Position numbers and translations under genes: made by a program. A stretch of 64,000 nt of DNA from Bordetella parapertussis. GTDB lineage: Bacteria > Pseudomonadota > Gammaproteobacteria > Burkholderiales > Burkholderiaceae_A. How positions within the stretch are numbered: the first letter of the stretch is position 1; each line of letters begins with the position of its first letter. The DNA is taken from NCBI GenBank assembly GCA_945862305.1, contig CAMAXF010000003.1, positions 1 through 64,000 on the forward strand. Direction: 5' to 3'. Below are positions 18,202 through 26,316 of this stretch, piece after piece. The notes under the pieces were generated by a model, which did not search any database, was not told where the DNA came from, and saw nothing but the letters and a program-made list of their open reading frames with translations.

Positions 18202-19047
18202 GGCAGCTGCTCGGTCTGCTGCAGCCTTGAGCGCAGCCTCGAGCAGCGGCACAAAGCCACCCTGCTCCAAGGCCTTCAAGGCCGCCTCGGTGGTGCCCCC
18301 CTTGGAGGTCACCTTCTCGCGAAGGCTTGCGGGCCCCTCGGGCGAGGCCTGTAGCAGGGCCATGGCACCTGAGACCGTGGCCTTGGCGAGCTGCTGGGAC
18401 TGCTCGGCGGAGAGCCCGAGTGCCACGCCCGCCGAGGTGAGCCCTTCAATGAAGCGAAAGACATAGGCCGGGCCGGAGCCAGACAGTGCCGTGACGGCAT
18501 CGAGCAGTGTCTCGTGGTCGACCCAGAGCACGGGCCCCACGGCCTGCAGCAGCCGGTGGGCTTGATCGCGCGCGGATGCAGGAAGGCTCGGGTCTGCGAA
18601 GGCGCCACTGATGCCCTGGCCCACGAGGGCGGGGGTGTTGGGCATGCCACGCACGAGCCGGTGGTGCCCCACCCAGCCGGCCAGCACCGACATGGGAAGG
18701 CCCGCAGCAATGGAGAGCAGGGCGGGCGCATGCAGCCATGCCTTGGCCGATGGGGAGACGGCGGTGAGTGCGTCTCTTGCCTGCTGTGGCTTGACGGCCA
18801 GGACCAGCCAGTCGCTCGGTGGCAGGTGAATGGCCTCTTCCACGGCACTGAAGCAGTGCAGGGCCACGCCTGCAGACAAGGCCTGCGCACCAATGGAGGT
18901 CTCGATGACGGCGCGCGTGGCCGCCACGGGCTCAATGACCACGAGTTCAGACACGGGCGCAGGCGAGCGCAGCAGCCCGGCCAGCAGGGCCTGCGCCATG
19001 TTGCCGCCGCCAAGGCTGGTGAGACGAATGGGAGAGGAGCGGGTCAT
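18169..19047 (-). CDS. proC: Pyrroline-5-carboxylate reductase
   Basis: NAD(P)H-dependent last step of proline synthesis, 292 residues. It has the Rossmann motif SLGGGNMAQALL, the conserved VRGMPNTPALVGQG and the C-terminal ALSGSGPAYVFRFIE...SKGGTTEAALKALE. ATG 19045-19047 gives the family N-terminus. It lies 10 bases downstream of murJ on the same strand, so it is probably co-transcribed. Its tail overlaps the end of ubiA. Confidence 0.95.
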   Translation of the reverse strand: MTRSSPIRLTSLGGGNMAQALLAGLLRSPAPVSELVVIEPVAATRAVIETSIGAQALSAGVALHCFSAVEEAIHLPPSDWLVLAVKPQQARDALTAVSPSAKAWLHAPALLSIAAGLPMSVLAGWVGHHRLVRGMPNTPALVGQGISGAFADPSLPASARDQAHRLLQAVGPVLWVDHETLLDAVTALSGSGPAYVFRFIEGLTSAGVALGLSAEQSQQLAKATVSGAMALLQASPEGPASLREKVTSKGGTTEAALKALEQGGFVPLLEAALKAAADRAAALGDERRRESQ

Positions 19048-19057
19048 GGTCTGGGCC

Positions 19058-20665
19058 TCACGGGGATGGTGGGGTGGATGCTGATGTGGGAGTTGAGGGA
19101 ACGCGTCGCAGGAAGTCTTGCCAGCGAACCCGCAGCACGGTGAGCATGAGCAGGTAGCAGAGGGCCGAGACGAGCACGATGCCAAAGAGTGCCCCAAGCC
19201 GCGTAAAGGGTTCGGCCTGCAAGGCCACCCAGTTGAAATGGCTCGCAGCACTCCAGCAGACGGCGGCCATGGCCAGGCCTGAGACGATCACCTTGAGCCA
19301 GAGCCAGCCCCAGCCAGCCTCCGGTGTGTAACTTCCTTTTTGGCGAAGCCGAATGAGCAGCAGGCCTGCGTTGCACAGGGCGGCCACGCTCGTGGCCAGG
19401 GCCAGGCCGGCATGGTCGAGCACGGGCACGAAGACGAGGTTGAGCAGCTGCGTGAGCACCAGGGTGAAGATGGCGATCTTCACGGGCGTTCTCACATTCT
19501 GCTGAGCATAGAAGCCCGGTGCGAGCACCTTCACGCCAATGAGTCCGAGCAGGCCCACGGCGTAGGCCATCATGGCCTGGGCCGTCATCATGAGGTCGTT
19601 GGCCTGGAATGCACCATAGTGAAAGAGGCTGGCGGCCAGGGGCTCGGCCAGCAGGGCCAGGCCGATCGAGGCGGGCACGGCCAGCAGCAGCACCAGTCGG
19701 AGGCCCCAGTCGATCAGTGCCGAGACGCGGGCTGGGTCGTTCTCGCCGTGGGCCTTGGTGAGGCTGGGCAGCAGCACGGTGGCCAGGGCCACACCCAGCA
19801 GTGCGGTGGGGAACTCCATGAGCCGGTCGGCATAGGTGAGCCAGGAGACGCTGCCGGTCTCGAGCCGAGAGGCGATGTGGGTGTTGATGACCAGGCTGAT
19901 CTGGGCCACCGAGACGGCCAGGCTCGCCGGCAGCATGAGCTGCAGCATGCGGCGCACCGCGGGGTTGCGCCAGGCCTCGGCCAGGCTTCGAAAGGGCTTG
20001 AGAAAAAGACCGGGAATGTCTGCGAGCAGTCCCAGCCGATGGAGCCCCCAGAGCTGCAGGCCCACCTGGGCGACGCCGCCCACGAGCACGGCCACCACGA
20101 GCGCCCAGATGGGGGTCTCGAGCCGGGGGGCCAGAAAGAGGGCTGCGGCAATGAAAGCAAGGTTGAGCAGCACCGGCGTGAAGGCGGGCAGCTTGAAGGA
20201 GGACCAGGTGTTGAGCACCCCTGCGGCCAGGGCCACCATGGAGATCAGCACGATGTAGGGGAACATCCAGCGGGTCATGGCCGTGGCCAGCTCGAACCTT
20301 GCCGTGTCGCCCGAGAAGCCGCCGGTCATGAGCCAGACCAGCAGGGGGGCGGCCAGAATGGCGAGCGCCGTGATGAGGGTGAGCACGACCAGCAGGAGCA
20401 GGGCGACCTGGCTGGCCAGCCGGCGGGCGGGATGCTCGCCCTCCTGGGCCTTGACCTGGCCGAGCACCGGCACAAAGGCCTGGCTGAAGGCGCCTTCGGC
20501 AAATAGGCGTCGAAGCAGGTTGGGAAGCCGGAAGGCCACAAAGAAGGCGTCGGTCTGGGCGCCGGCGCCGAACAGGCTGGCCGTGAGGGTCTCGCGGGCC
20601 AGCCCAGTGATTCGGGAAATCAAGGTCAGGCCACTGACGGTGGCGACGGTCTTGAGTAGATTCAT
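19058..20665 (-). CDS. murJ: Lipid II flippase MurJ
   Basis: MOP-superfamily membrane protein moving lipid II across the inner membrane for peptidoglycan synthesis. The 535 residues have about 14 hydrophobic segments and the MviN-family start (SGLTLISRITGLARE...FGAGAQTDAFFVAFRLPN). The gene leads the pair murJ-proC. Its first codons hold the -35 box of the divergent rpsT promoter. Confidence 0.96.
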   Translation of the reverse strand: MNLLKTVATVSGLTLISRITGLARETLTASLFGAGAQTDAFFVAFRLPNLLRRLFAEGAFSQAFVPVLGQVKAQEGEHPARRLASQVALLLLVVLTLITALAILAAPLLVWLMTGGFSGDTARFELATAMTRWMFPYIVLISMVALAAGVLNTWSSFKLPAFTPVLLNLAFIAAALFLAPRLETPIWALVVAVLVGGVAQVGLQLWGLHRLGLLADIPGLFLKPFRSLAEAWRNPAVRRMLQLMLPASLAVSVAQISLVINTHIASRLETGSVSWLTYADRLMEFPTALLGVALATVLLPSLTKAHGENDPARVSALIDWGLRLVLLLAVPASIGLALLAEPLAASLFHYGAFQANDLMMTAQAMMAYAVGLLGLIGVKVLAPGFYAQQNVRTPVKIAIFTLVLTQLLNLVFVPVLDHAGLALATSVAALCNAGLLLIRLRQKGSYTPEAGWGWLWLKVIVSGLAMAAVCWSAASHFNWVALQAEPFTRLGALFGIVLVSALCYLLMLTVLRVRWQDFLRRVPSTPTSASTPPSP

Positions 20666-20680
20666 CTAAGACGCTATAGT
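20652..20680 (+). promoter_or_regulatory. rpsT promoter
   Basis: TTGAGT (20652-20657), a 17-base spacer and TATAGT (20675-20680): the best sigma-70-like promoter in the window. The predicted start near 20687 leaves a leader of about 28 nt with AGGA at 20705-20708. The -35 box lies inside the first codons of divergent murJ. Confidence 0.7.
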
Positions 20681-20714
20681 GACAGGCTTTCCTTTTCAGG
20701 ATCCAGGATTATCC

Positions 20715-20984
20715 ATGGCCAACTCAGCTTCAGCTCGTAAAAGCGCCCGCCAAGCGGCGGCCCGTCGTCTGCTCAATGCAGGCCTGCGCTCGTCCTACCG
20801 CACGGCGGTGAAATCGGTTCGCAAGGCCGTGGCCGCAGGCGATGCCAAGGCCGCCGGCGTGGCCTTCTCGGCTGCAACCAGCGTCATCGACCGCATTGCA
20901 GACAAGAAAATCGTTCACAAGAACAAGGCTGCTCGCCACAAGAGCCGTCTGGCCGCCGCCGTCAAGACGCTCCAGGCCGCTTAA
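20715..20984 (+). CDS. rpsT: 30S ribosomal protein S20
   Basis: Small basic ribosomal protein binding 16S rRNA, 89 residues starting [18 protein letters not shown] and ending in a Lys/Arg-rich tail. ATG 20715 is chosen because AGGA lies 6 bases before it and it matches the S20 N-terminus. It is monocistronic, divergent from murJ as in many proteobacteria. The genes after it run on the other strand. Confidence 0.96.
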   Translation: MANSASARKSARQAAARRLLNAGLRSSYRTAVKSVRKAVAAGDAKAAGVAFSAATSVIDRIADKKIVHKNKAARHKSRLAAAVKTLQAA

Positions 20985-21015
20985 CCAGTCGCAAGCGCGC
21001 AGGTCGGAAACACGC

Positions 21016-21041
21016 AGTAGAAACAGCGCACCGAGCGCTGT
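21016..21041 (-). terminator. Candidate terminator for the leuS-to-yggS unit
   Basis: A 7-bp stem, ACAGCGC/GCGCTGT around loop ACCGA (21023-21041), lies 4 bases beyond the yggS stop. On the minus strand TTTCT follows it. The T tract is short. The same hairpin could also slow plus-strand transcripts from rpsT. Confidence 0.4.
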
Positions 21042-21045
21042 GCCG

Positions 21046-21807
21046 TCAGGGGGCCGGTCGGGCCCCGAAAATGGCGGTGCCAATCCGAAGCCACACCTGC
21101 GTCTCGAAGCCAGCCCGTGCCGCCTTGGCCTGGGCTTCGAGCGCCAACTCCCAGTCGTCTGACATGCCCATGGAGGCCACCGGCTTGCCCATGGCCGTGC
21201 GCGTCTCTTCATTGAGGCCCTGCCAGCAGGCCTGCAGCAGTTCGAGCAGCCGATCAAAGGCTTGAGCGCCCGCGCCGGGCGCTGGAATGGCCATGAGGCC
21301 GCGCATCTGAATGCGGCCGGGGTTGGCCTGGGCCAGCTGGGCGATGGCCAGGAAGGTGGTCACGGCCTCTTGCTCGGGCACGCCTGACTTGCTCGCCTCG
21401 TCACCAATGTTCACCTGCAGGCAGAGCTGCATGGGCGGCAGGCCCTCGGGCCGTTGGTCGGCCAGGCGCTGGGCAATCTTGAGCCGGTCGACCGTGTGCA
21501 CCCAGTCGAAGTGGGCTGCGACGTCGCGGGTCTTGTTGCTCTGGAGCGGTCCGATGAAGTGCCACTGCGGCGGGTGGGCGGACGCCTGGGCTTGCACGTC
21601 TGCCACCTTCTGAACGCCCTCCTGCACGTAGTTCTCGCCAAAATGGGCTTGGCCTGCGGCAATCGCCACGCGGACCGAGGATGCTGGGTGGGTCTTGCTC
21701 ACGGCCACCAGGCCCACGGCCTGTGGAGCAAGCCCCAGGCGCTGCTGGGCAGCCTGAATGCGCCCCTGAACCGCAGCGAGCCGCTCGGGCAGGCTGGCCT
21801 CAGCCAC
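21046..21807 (-). CDS. YggS-family PLP-binding homeostasis protein
   Basis: Single-domain alanine-racemase-like TIM barrel (PLPBP/YggS) that carries PLP and affects vitamin B6 and amino-acid balance; no catalytic reaction is established. The PLP lysine lies in LVAVSKTHP, and HFGENYVQE, HFIGPLQSNK and MSDDWELA are family motifs. GTG 21807 gives 253 residues and overlaps the upstream methyltransferase stop by 8 bases. It is the last gene of the leuS unit. Confidence 0.9.
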   Translation of the reverse strand: MAEASLPERLAAVQGRIQAAQQRLGLAPQAVGLVAVSKTHPASSVRVAIAAGQAHFGENYVQEGVQKVADVQAQASAHPPQWHFIGPLQSNKTRDVAAHFDWVHTVDRLKIAQRLADQRPEGLPPMQLCLQVNIGDEASKSGVPEQEAVTTFLAIAQLAQANPGRIQMRGLMAIPAPGAGAQAFDRLLELLQACWQGLNEETRTAMGKPVASMGMSDDWELALEAQAKAARAGFETQVWLRIGTAIFGARPAP

Positions 21808-22993
21808 GGGCCGACCCCGAGACCATGTCGAACCGCATCCAGCGGCATTCGATGTCGCCATTGAAGACGGGCATGCGCCTGGCGGCCTTGAGCCGAAGCG
21901 CGGAATCGAACTTGGGGTCATCGGTGAGCAGCCAGGCCGTCCAGCCGGCGTAGTGGCGCTTTAAGACTTCACTCAGGCGACGCACGTCTTGGTCGAGCTC
22001 CAGGCGCTTGCCGTAGGGTGGGTTGGTGATGAGCAGGCCTGAGGCATCTGGGGCGGGCGTCTCGAAGAAGTCTGCCTCTTCCACCCGCACCTGGGCAGCC
22101 AATTCTGCAGGCAGTGCGCGGTCCAGGTTCTCGCGGGTGGTGCGCACCAGGTGCGCGGAGAGGTCTTTGGCAAAGACCTTGGGCAACTGCAGGCTGGACG
22201 CCGCCTGCCAGGCCTTGGCGCAGGCCTGGCGCAGTACGGTCATGTTCACCCGAGAGAAGGGTGAGCCGCTGCCGAACTGCTCAAATGCAAACCGCCTTGG
22301 ATTGGCGGGATGAAAGCCAGGGGCCAGTCCCGCCCAGCGCGAGAGTGTTTCGATGATCAGGGTCCCGCTGCCGCACATGGGGTCGAGCAGGCTCTGCTGG
22401 CCGTTCCAGTTGGCCTCCGTCGCCAGGGCCGCGGCCAAGTTCTCACGCAGCGGCGCCTCGCCCTTGGCCTGCCGCCAGCCGCGCTTAAAAAGTGGTTCAC
22501 CGGTGGTATCGATCGACAGCGTGGCCTTCTCGCCATCGACAAAGAGCCAGATGCGAATGTCGGGCTGGCGCGTGTCCACCGAGGGCCGCTCACCGGTGCG
22601 CTCGCGCATGCGATCACACAGGCCGTCTTTCACGCGAAGGCCAGCAAAGGGCAGGGCCAACTGAAAGCTGGGACTGCGGCCCTGGTTGACGTCCACCCGA
22701 AAGGTCTGGGCGGGCGTCATGAACTGCTCCCAAGGGATGCGTCGGGCGGCCGCCAGGATGTCATCGGCCTTTTGAAGGCGGCACTGGTCGAGCAGCAGCA
22801 GCACGCGGGTGGCGGTTCTCAGCCAGAGGTTGGCGCGGGCGAGGCCATTGGCATCGGCCCGAAACTGCACACCACCGCGGGCGGCTTGGACCTCTGAGAG
22901 CCCTTCGATGGCCTCGCATTCTTTGGCCAGCAGGGGCTCGAGCCCCGACGGGCAGACGGCAAAGCCCGACAGCAGTTGACCGGCGGGAATCAA
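21800..22993 (-). CDS. RlmL-like THUMP-domain rRNA (guanine-N2) methyltransferase
   Basis: SAM-dependent RNA methyltransferase of 397 residues. It has an N-terminal ferredoxin-like/THUMP RNA-binding part (about 1-165), then the Rossmann methyltransferase with DPMCGSGTLIIE (SAM motif) and the catalytic NPPYGKR. It matches the N-terminal half of E. coli RlmKL, which modifies G2445 of 23S rRNA, without the RlmK half. Start TTG 22993 overlaps the hemJ stop (TTGA) and is coupled. Confidence 0.88.
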   Translation of the reverse strand: MIPAGQLLSGFAVCPSGLEPLLAKECEAIEGLSEVQAARGGVQFRADANGLARANLWLRTATRVLLLLDQCRLQKADDILAAARRIPWEQFMTPAQTFRVDVNQGRSPSFQLALPFAGLRVKDGLCDRMRERTGERPSVDTRQPDIRIWLFVDGEKATLSIDTTGEPLFKRGWRQAKGEAPLRENLAAALATEANWNGQQSLLDPMCGSGTLIIETLSRWAGLAPGFHPANPRRFAFEQFGSGSPFSRVNMTVLRQACAKAWQAASSLQLPKVFAKDLSAHLVRTTRENLDRALPAELAAQVRVEEADFFETPAPDASGLLITNPPYGKRLELDQDVRRLSEVLKRHYAGWTAWLLTDDPKFDSALRLKAARRMPVFNGDIECRWMRFDMVSGSARG

Positions 22994-23424
22994 AAGGGCT
23001 TGACCACCACCAGCACCACTGCACCGAGCAGCATGAGCACGGGTACCTCGTTGAACCAGCGAAACCAGATGTGTGACTTGCGCATCTGGCCGGCCTCAAA
23101 CTTGCGAAGCATGGCACCACAGACATGGTGGTAGCCCACCAGAATCACCACGATGAGCAGCTTGGCATGCATCCAGCCGTTTCCGGGGCCCATGCCAATG
23201 CCGTAGCCGAGCCAGAGCCAGAGGCCGAAGACAAGCGTGCCAATCATGAGCGGCAGCATGAACCGGTAGAGCTTGCGGGCCATGAGCAGCAGGCGGGCCC
23301 GCTCGGGGGAGTCGCCCTCGGGCACCATGGCCAGGTTCACGAAAATGCGCGGCAGGTAGAAGAGGCCCGCAAACCAGCTGGTGACAAAAATGATGTGCAG
23401 CGCCTTGATCCAGAGAAGGGCCAT
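22990..23424 (-). CDS. hemJ: HemJ-type protoporphyrinogen IX oxidase (UPF0093/CopD-like membrane protein)
   Basis: A 144-residue, four-helix inner-membrane protein. WIKALHIIFVTSWFAGLFYLP, the central ARKLYRFMLP and the ending FNEVPVLMLLGAVVLVVVKPF match HemJ, a heme-dependent enzyme making protoporphyrin IX in bacteria lacking HemG/HemY. Annotation often calls it a CopD family protein. ATG 23422-23424 is chosen because AGGAG lies about 11 bases before it and it starts 5 bases after proA. Heme function is inferred from family motifs. Confidence 0.78.
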   Translation of the reverse strand: MALLWIKALHIIFVTSWFAGLFYLPRIFVNLAMVPEGDSPERARLLLMARKLYRFMLPLMIGTLVFGLWLWLGYGIGMGPGNGWMHAKLLIVVILVGYHHVCGAMLRKFEAGQMRKSHIWFRWFNEVPVLMLLGAVVLVVVKPF

Positions 23425-23429
23425 CTGCG

Positions 23430-24725
23430 TTAACTCCTGATCTCGCCGTTGCCAAAGACCACCCATTTATAGGTGGTGAGACCCTCGAGCCCCACGGGGC
23501 CGCGGGCATGAAGCTTGTTGGTGCTGATGCCGATCTCGGCGCCGAGCCCGTACTCAAAGCCATCTGCAAACCGAGTCGAGGCGTTGATCATGACCGATGC
23601 GGCATCGACCTCCCGCAGGAACTGCATGGCCTTGGTGTGGTTCTCGGTGAGGATGGCATCGGTGTGCTGCGACCCGTACTGGTTGATGTGTGCGATGGCC
23701 GCCTCGAGGCTGTCGACCAGTTTGATCGACAGGATGGGCGCCAGGTACTCGGTCTGCCAGTCGTCCTCGGTCGCATCCTTCAATGCCTTGGTGTCGAGGC
23801 CAGCAGCGATGAGTGCAGCCTTGGTCTTGCCGCAGACGCGAAGCTCCACGCCCTTCTCTTGGTAGATGTGAACGAGTGGCACGAGCGCAGAGGCGACCAT
23901 GGCCTCGTGGACCAGTAGGGTCTCCATGGTGTTGCAGGGCGCGTAGCGTTGGGTCTTGGCGTTGTCGGCCACACGAATGGCCTTGGTGGGGTCGGCCTCG
24001 TTGTCGATGTAGACATGGCAGATGCCATCGAGGTGCTTGATGACTGGCACCGTGGCCTCGCGGCTGATGCGCTCGATGAGTGACTTGCCGCCCCGCGGCA
24101 CGATCACATCGATGAAGGCTGGCATGGTGATCATCATGCCCACGGCGGCGCGATCGGTGGTGGGCACCACCTGCACGGCCTGGGCAGGAAGGCCTGCAGA
24201 TGCGAGGGCCGGCCCCATGAGGGCGGCGAGCGCCTGGTTGGTGTGCAGGGCCTCGGAGCCGCCGCGCAGCACCGTGGCATTGCCCGACTTGATGCACAGG
24301 GCCGCGGCATCGATGGTCACATTGGGCCGCGACTCATAAATGATGCCAATCACGCCGAGCGGCACACGCATCTGCCCCACACGAATGCCCGAGGGCCGGG
24401 CCCGCAGGTGGGTGATCTCGCCGATGGGGTCCTCGAGCTGTGCGATCTGCAAGACGCCCTCGACCATGGTCTCGATGGCTTTATCTGTTAGGCCGAGCCG
24501 ATCGATGAAGGCTTCATCATGGCCTGCGGCTCGGGCGGCCTCCAGGTCCTTCTGATTGGCGGCCTGAAGGGCGGCTCGATCCTTTGAGATGGCTGCAGCC
24601 ATGCTGTGCAAGACCTGATTCTTTTGCGCGGTGGTGGCGCGCGCCATCTCACGCGAGGCCTGCCGTGCGGCAAGGCCAAGGGCTTGCATGGCCTGGGCCA
24701 CGGGCGTGTTGGAGAGGTCTGTCAT
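23430..24725 (-). CDS. proA: Gamma-glutamyl phosphate reductase
   Basis: NADPH-dependent second step of proline synthesis (aldehyde-dehydrogenase fold), 431 residues. Motifs include [37 protein letters not shown] and the catalytic cysteine in [14 protein letters not shown]. Its ATG overlaps the holA stop by 4 bases. proC is about 4 kb away in another unit; proB is not in the window. Confidence 0.96.
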   Translation of the reverse strand: MTDLSNTPVAQAMQALGLAARQASREMARATTAQKNQVLHSMAAAISKDRAALQAANQKDLEAARAAGHDEAFIDRLGLTDKAIETMVEGVLQIAQLEDPIGEITHLRARPSGIRVGQMRVPLGVIGIIYESRPNVTIDAAALCIKSGNATVLRGGSEALHTNQALAALMGPALASAGLPAQAVQVVPTTDRAAVGMMITMPAFIDVIVPRGGKSLIERISREATVPVIKHLDGICHVYIDNEADPTKAIRVADNAKTQRYAPCNTMETLLVHEAMVASALVPLVHIYQEKGVELRVCGKTKAALIAAGLDTKALKDATEDDWQTEYLAPILSIKLVDSLEAAIAHINQYGSQHTDAILTENHTKAMQFLREVDAASVMINASTRFADGFEYGLGAEIGISTNKLHARGPVGLEGLTTYKWVVFGNGEIRS

Positions 24726-25666
24726 GGTCTTGGTGAGGGCTGGGCGAGTTGCAGGGCCAACTGTTCGAGGGCCACCCAGGGGTCTTCCCCGTGGAGTCCT
24801 TTGACCATTGTATCGATGCGCCCCAGGCTGCGCAGTGCAGGGCCTGCACGCGTTGCGGGCAGCCGGCGACAGGCCTGGGCCACGCTCCAGACCAGAATGG
24901 GCAGGGCCTCGCCCTCCTCGCGCAGCCCCCGAAGAACCCGCAGGCTGCGGGCGGCATCGCCAGCCACCAGGGTGTCACCCACGGTGAATGGGTTGAAGCG
25001 TGCATGGTCGGTCACGGCAGCCTGCATCCGGGCAAGGTCGATGCGGGCCTCATCGCCCGGGGCCGGCGGCAGGTGGGTGAGCTTGAGAATCTCTTGGTGG
25101 CCTGCGGCGAGGTTGCCCTCGCAACGGCTGGCGAGCCATCGAACCGCCTCGGGTGTGGCGGAGAGTCCGTGCTGGCTGAGTCTGGCCTGCACCCAGGTCG
25201 GCAGATCGGCAGCAGACACATCGGGCACGTTCACCACGGTGCCTGCCTGCTCCACCTGCTTGAACCAGGCAGCCCCGGCCAGGGTTCGGTCGAGCCGCGG
25301 CAGCAGCAAGAGGAGGGTGGTCTCGGCCGGTGGGTTCTGCGCCCAGGCCGCCAGGGTCTTCGCGCCCTCGATCCCCGGCTTGCCGGTGGGCAGGCGCAGC
25401 TCCACAAGGCGCTGGCTTGCAAAGAGGGATGGCATGCGGGCGGACTCGAGCCAGGCCTGCCAGCCAAAGCTGCGATCGGGGGTGTCGGTGGTGCGCTCGT
25501 CGCAGCCACCGGCTCGAAGGGCTGCACGCAGGGCATCGGCAGCCTCGGTCTGCAACAAGGGGTCGGCACTGCAGATGGCCCAGACCCGTCCGCTGGCCTG
25601 GCCCAGGGCAGTGGCCAGGCGGCCTGTGAAGGCCTCAGGCCGGAGGGGGTCGAACCGGGGTTGCAC
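24722..25666 (-). CDS. holA: DNA polymerase III subunit delta
   Basis: Clamp-loader wrench subunit that opens the beta clamp. The 314 residues are divergent from E. coli, as usual for this protein, but show the family layout: an N-terminal AAA-like domain without a P-loop, then a helical collar domain ([17 protein letters not shown]). Position between lptE and proA, after leuS, supports the call, since leuS-lptE-holA is conserved. Start GTG 25666 overlaps lptE by 32 bases. Confidence 0.9.
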   Translation of the reverse strand: MQPRFDPLRPEAFTGRLATALGQASGRVWAICSADPLLQTEAADALRAALRAGGCDERTTDTPDRSFGWQAWLESARMPSLFASQRLVELRLPTGKPGIEGAKTLAAWAQNPPAETTLLLLLPRLDRTLAGAAWFKQVEQAGTVVNVPDVSAADLPTWVQARLSQHGLSATPEAVRWLASRCEGNLAAGHQEILKLTHLPPAPGDEARIDLARMQAAVTDHARFNPFTVGDTLVAGDAARSLRVLRGLREEGEALPILVWSVAQACRRLPATRAGPALRSLGRIDTMVKGLHGEDPWVALEQLALQLAQPSPRP

Positions 25667-26288
25667 GGCGGCTCAGTCCCGAGAGGCGGCGCAGGATCTG
25701 TTGGATCAAGTCCTCCTCCATGGCGTTGATCTGGAAGCGCTCGGCATCATCCGACGAGAGCACGTCGGTCTCATTGATGCTGATCGTGCGCCGCAGTTCG
25801 AGGACATCGGTGGGAATGAGAGGACGGCCGATGGGGTCCTCGATTCGGAATTCCAGGGAGGTCTTGAGTTCAATTTCGCGGGGGCGGCCGGTGCCGGAGA
25901 AGCCCACCACCAGGCGCTGCGGCTGCAGGCTGATGATGCGCAGCACGACCTCGGCATCGTTGGCGCGGGTGACGAGCGTGCGACGGTAGCGGGCGCTCAG
26001 CTCTCGGCGCAGGCGCTCAGAAAAGCCACCGCCAGACACCGCCTGGGCCAACTCGGGCTCTGCTGCAGGCGCGCCAGCTGGGCTGCCACTGGCCTCGACG
26101 GCGCGGCCTCGATCAATCTTTGGGCCTTGCCCCGGGGCCACCACCATGATGCGTTGAAAGCCGAAGTCCATGGCGCCACGAATGCGCCAGCCACAGCCAG
26201 AGACGGCCAGAACGGTGGCCATGCCACTGGCGGCCAGCAGCACACGCCGCCGGGGGCTTGGAGGGGAGACCCTTGGGGGAAGCACCAT
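25635..26288 (-). CDS. lptE: LPS-assembly lipoprotein LptE
   Basis: Outer-membrane lipoprotein plugging LptD in the LPS translocon. The 217 residues begin with a basic n-region and hydrophobic signal ending in the lipobox VSGC; CGWRIRG then matches the mature LptE start. The remainder is a small alpha/beta domain with a Pro-rich tail. It lies 28 bases after leuS and overlaps holA. lptF and lptG are elsewhere in this window; lptD is not. Confidence 0.9.
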   Translation of the reverse strand: MVLPPRVSPPSPRRRVLLAASGMATVLAVSGCGWRIRGAMDFGFQRIMVVAPGQGPKIDRGRAVEASGSPAGAPAAEPELAQAVSGGGFSERLRRELSARYRRTLVTRANDAEVVLRIISLQPQRLVVGFSGTGRPREIELKTSLEFRIEDPIGRPLIPTDVLELRRTISINETDVLSSDDAERFQINAMEEDLIQQILRRLSGLSRRATPVRPPPA

Positions 26289-26316
26289 GTCGCTCAGATT
26301 AACACTCGGGGATCGG

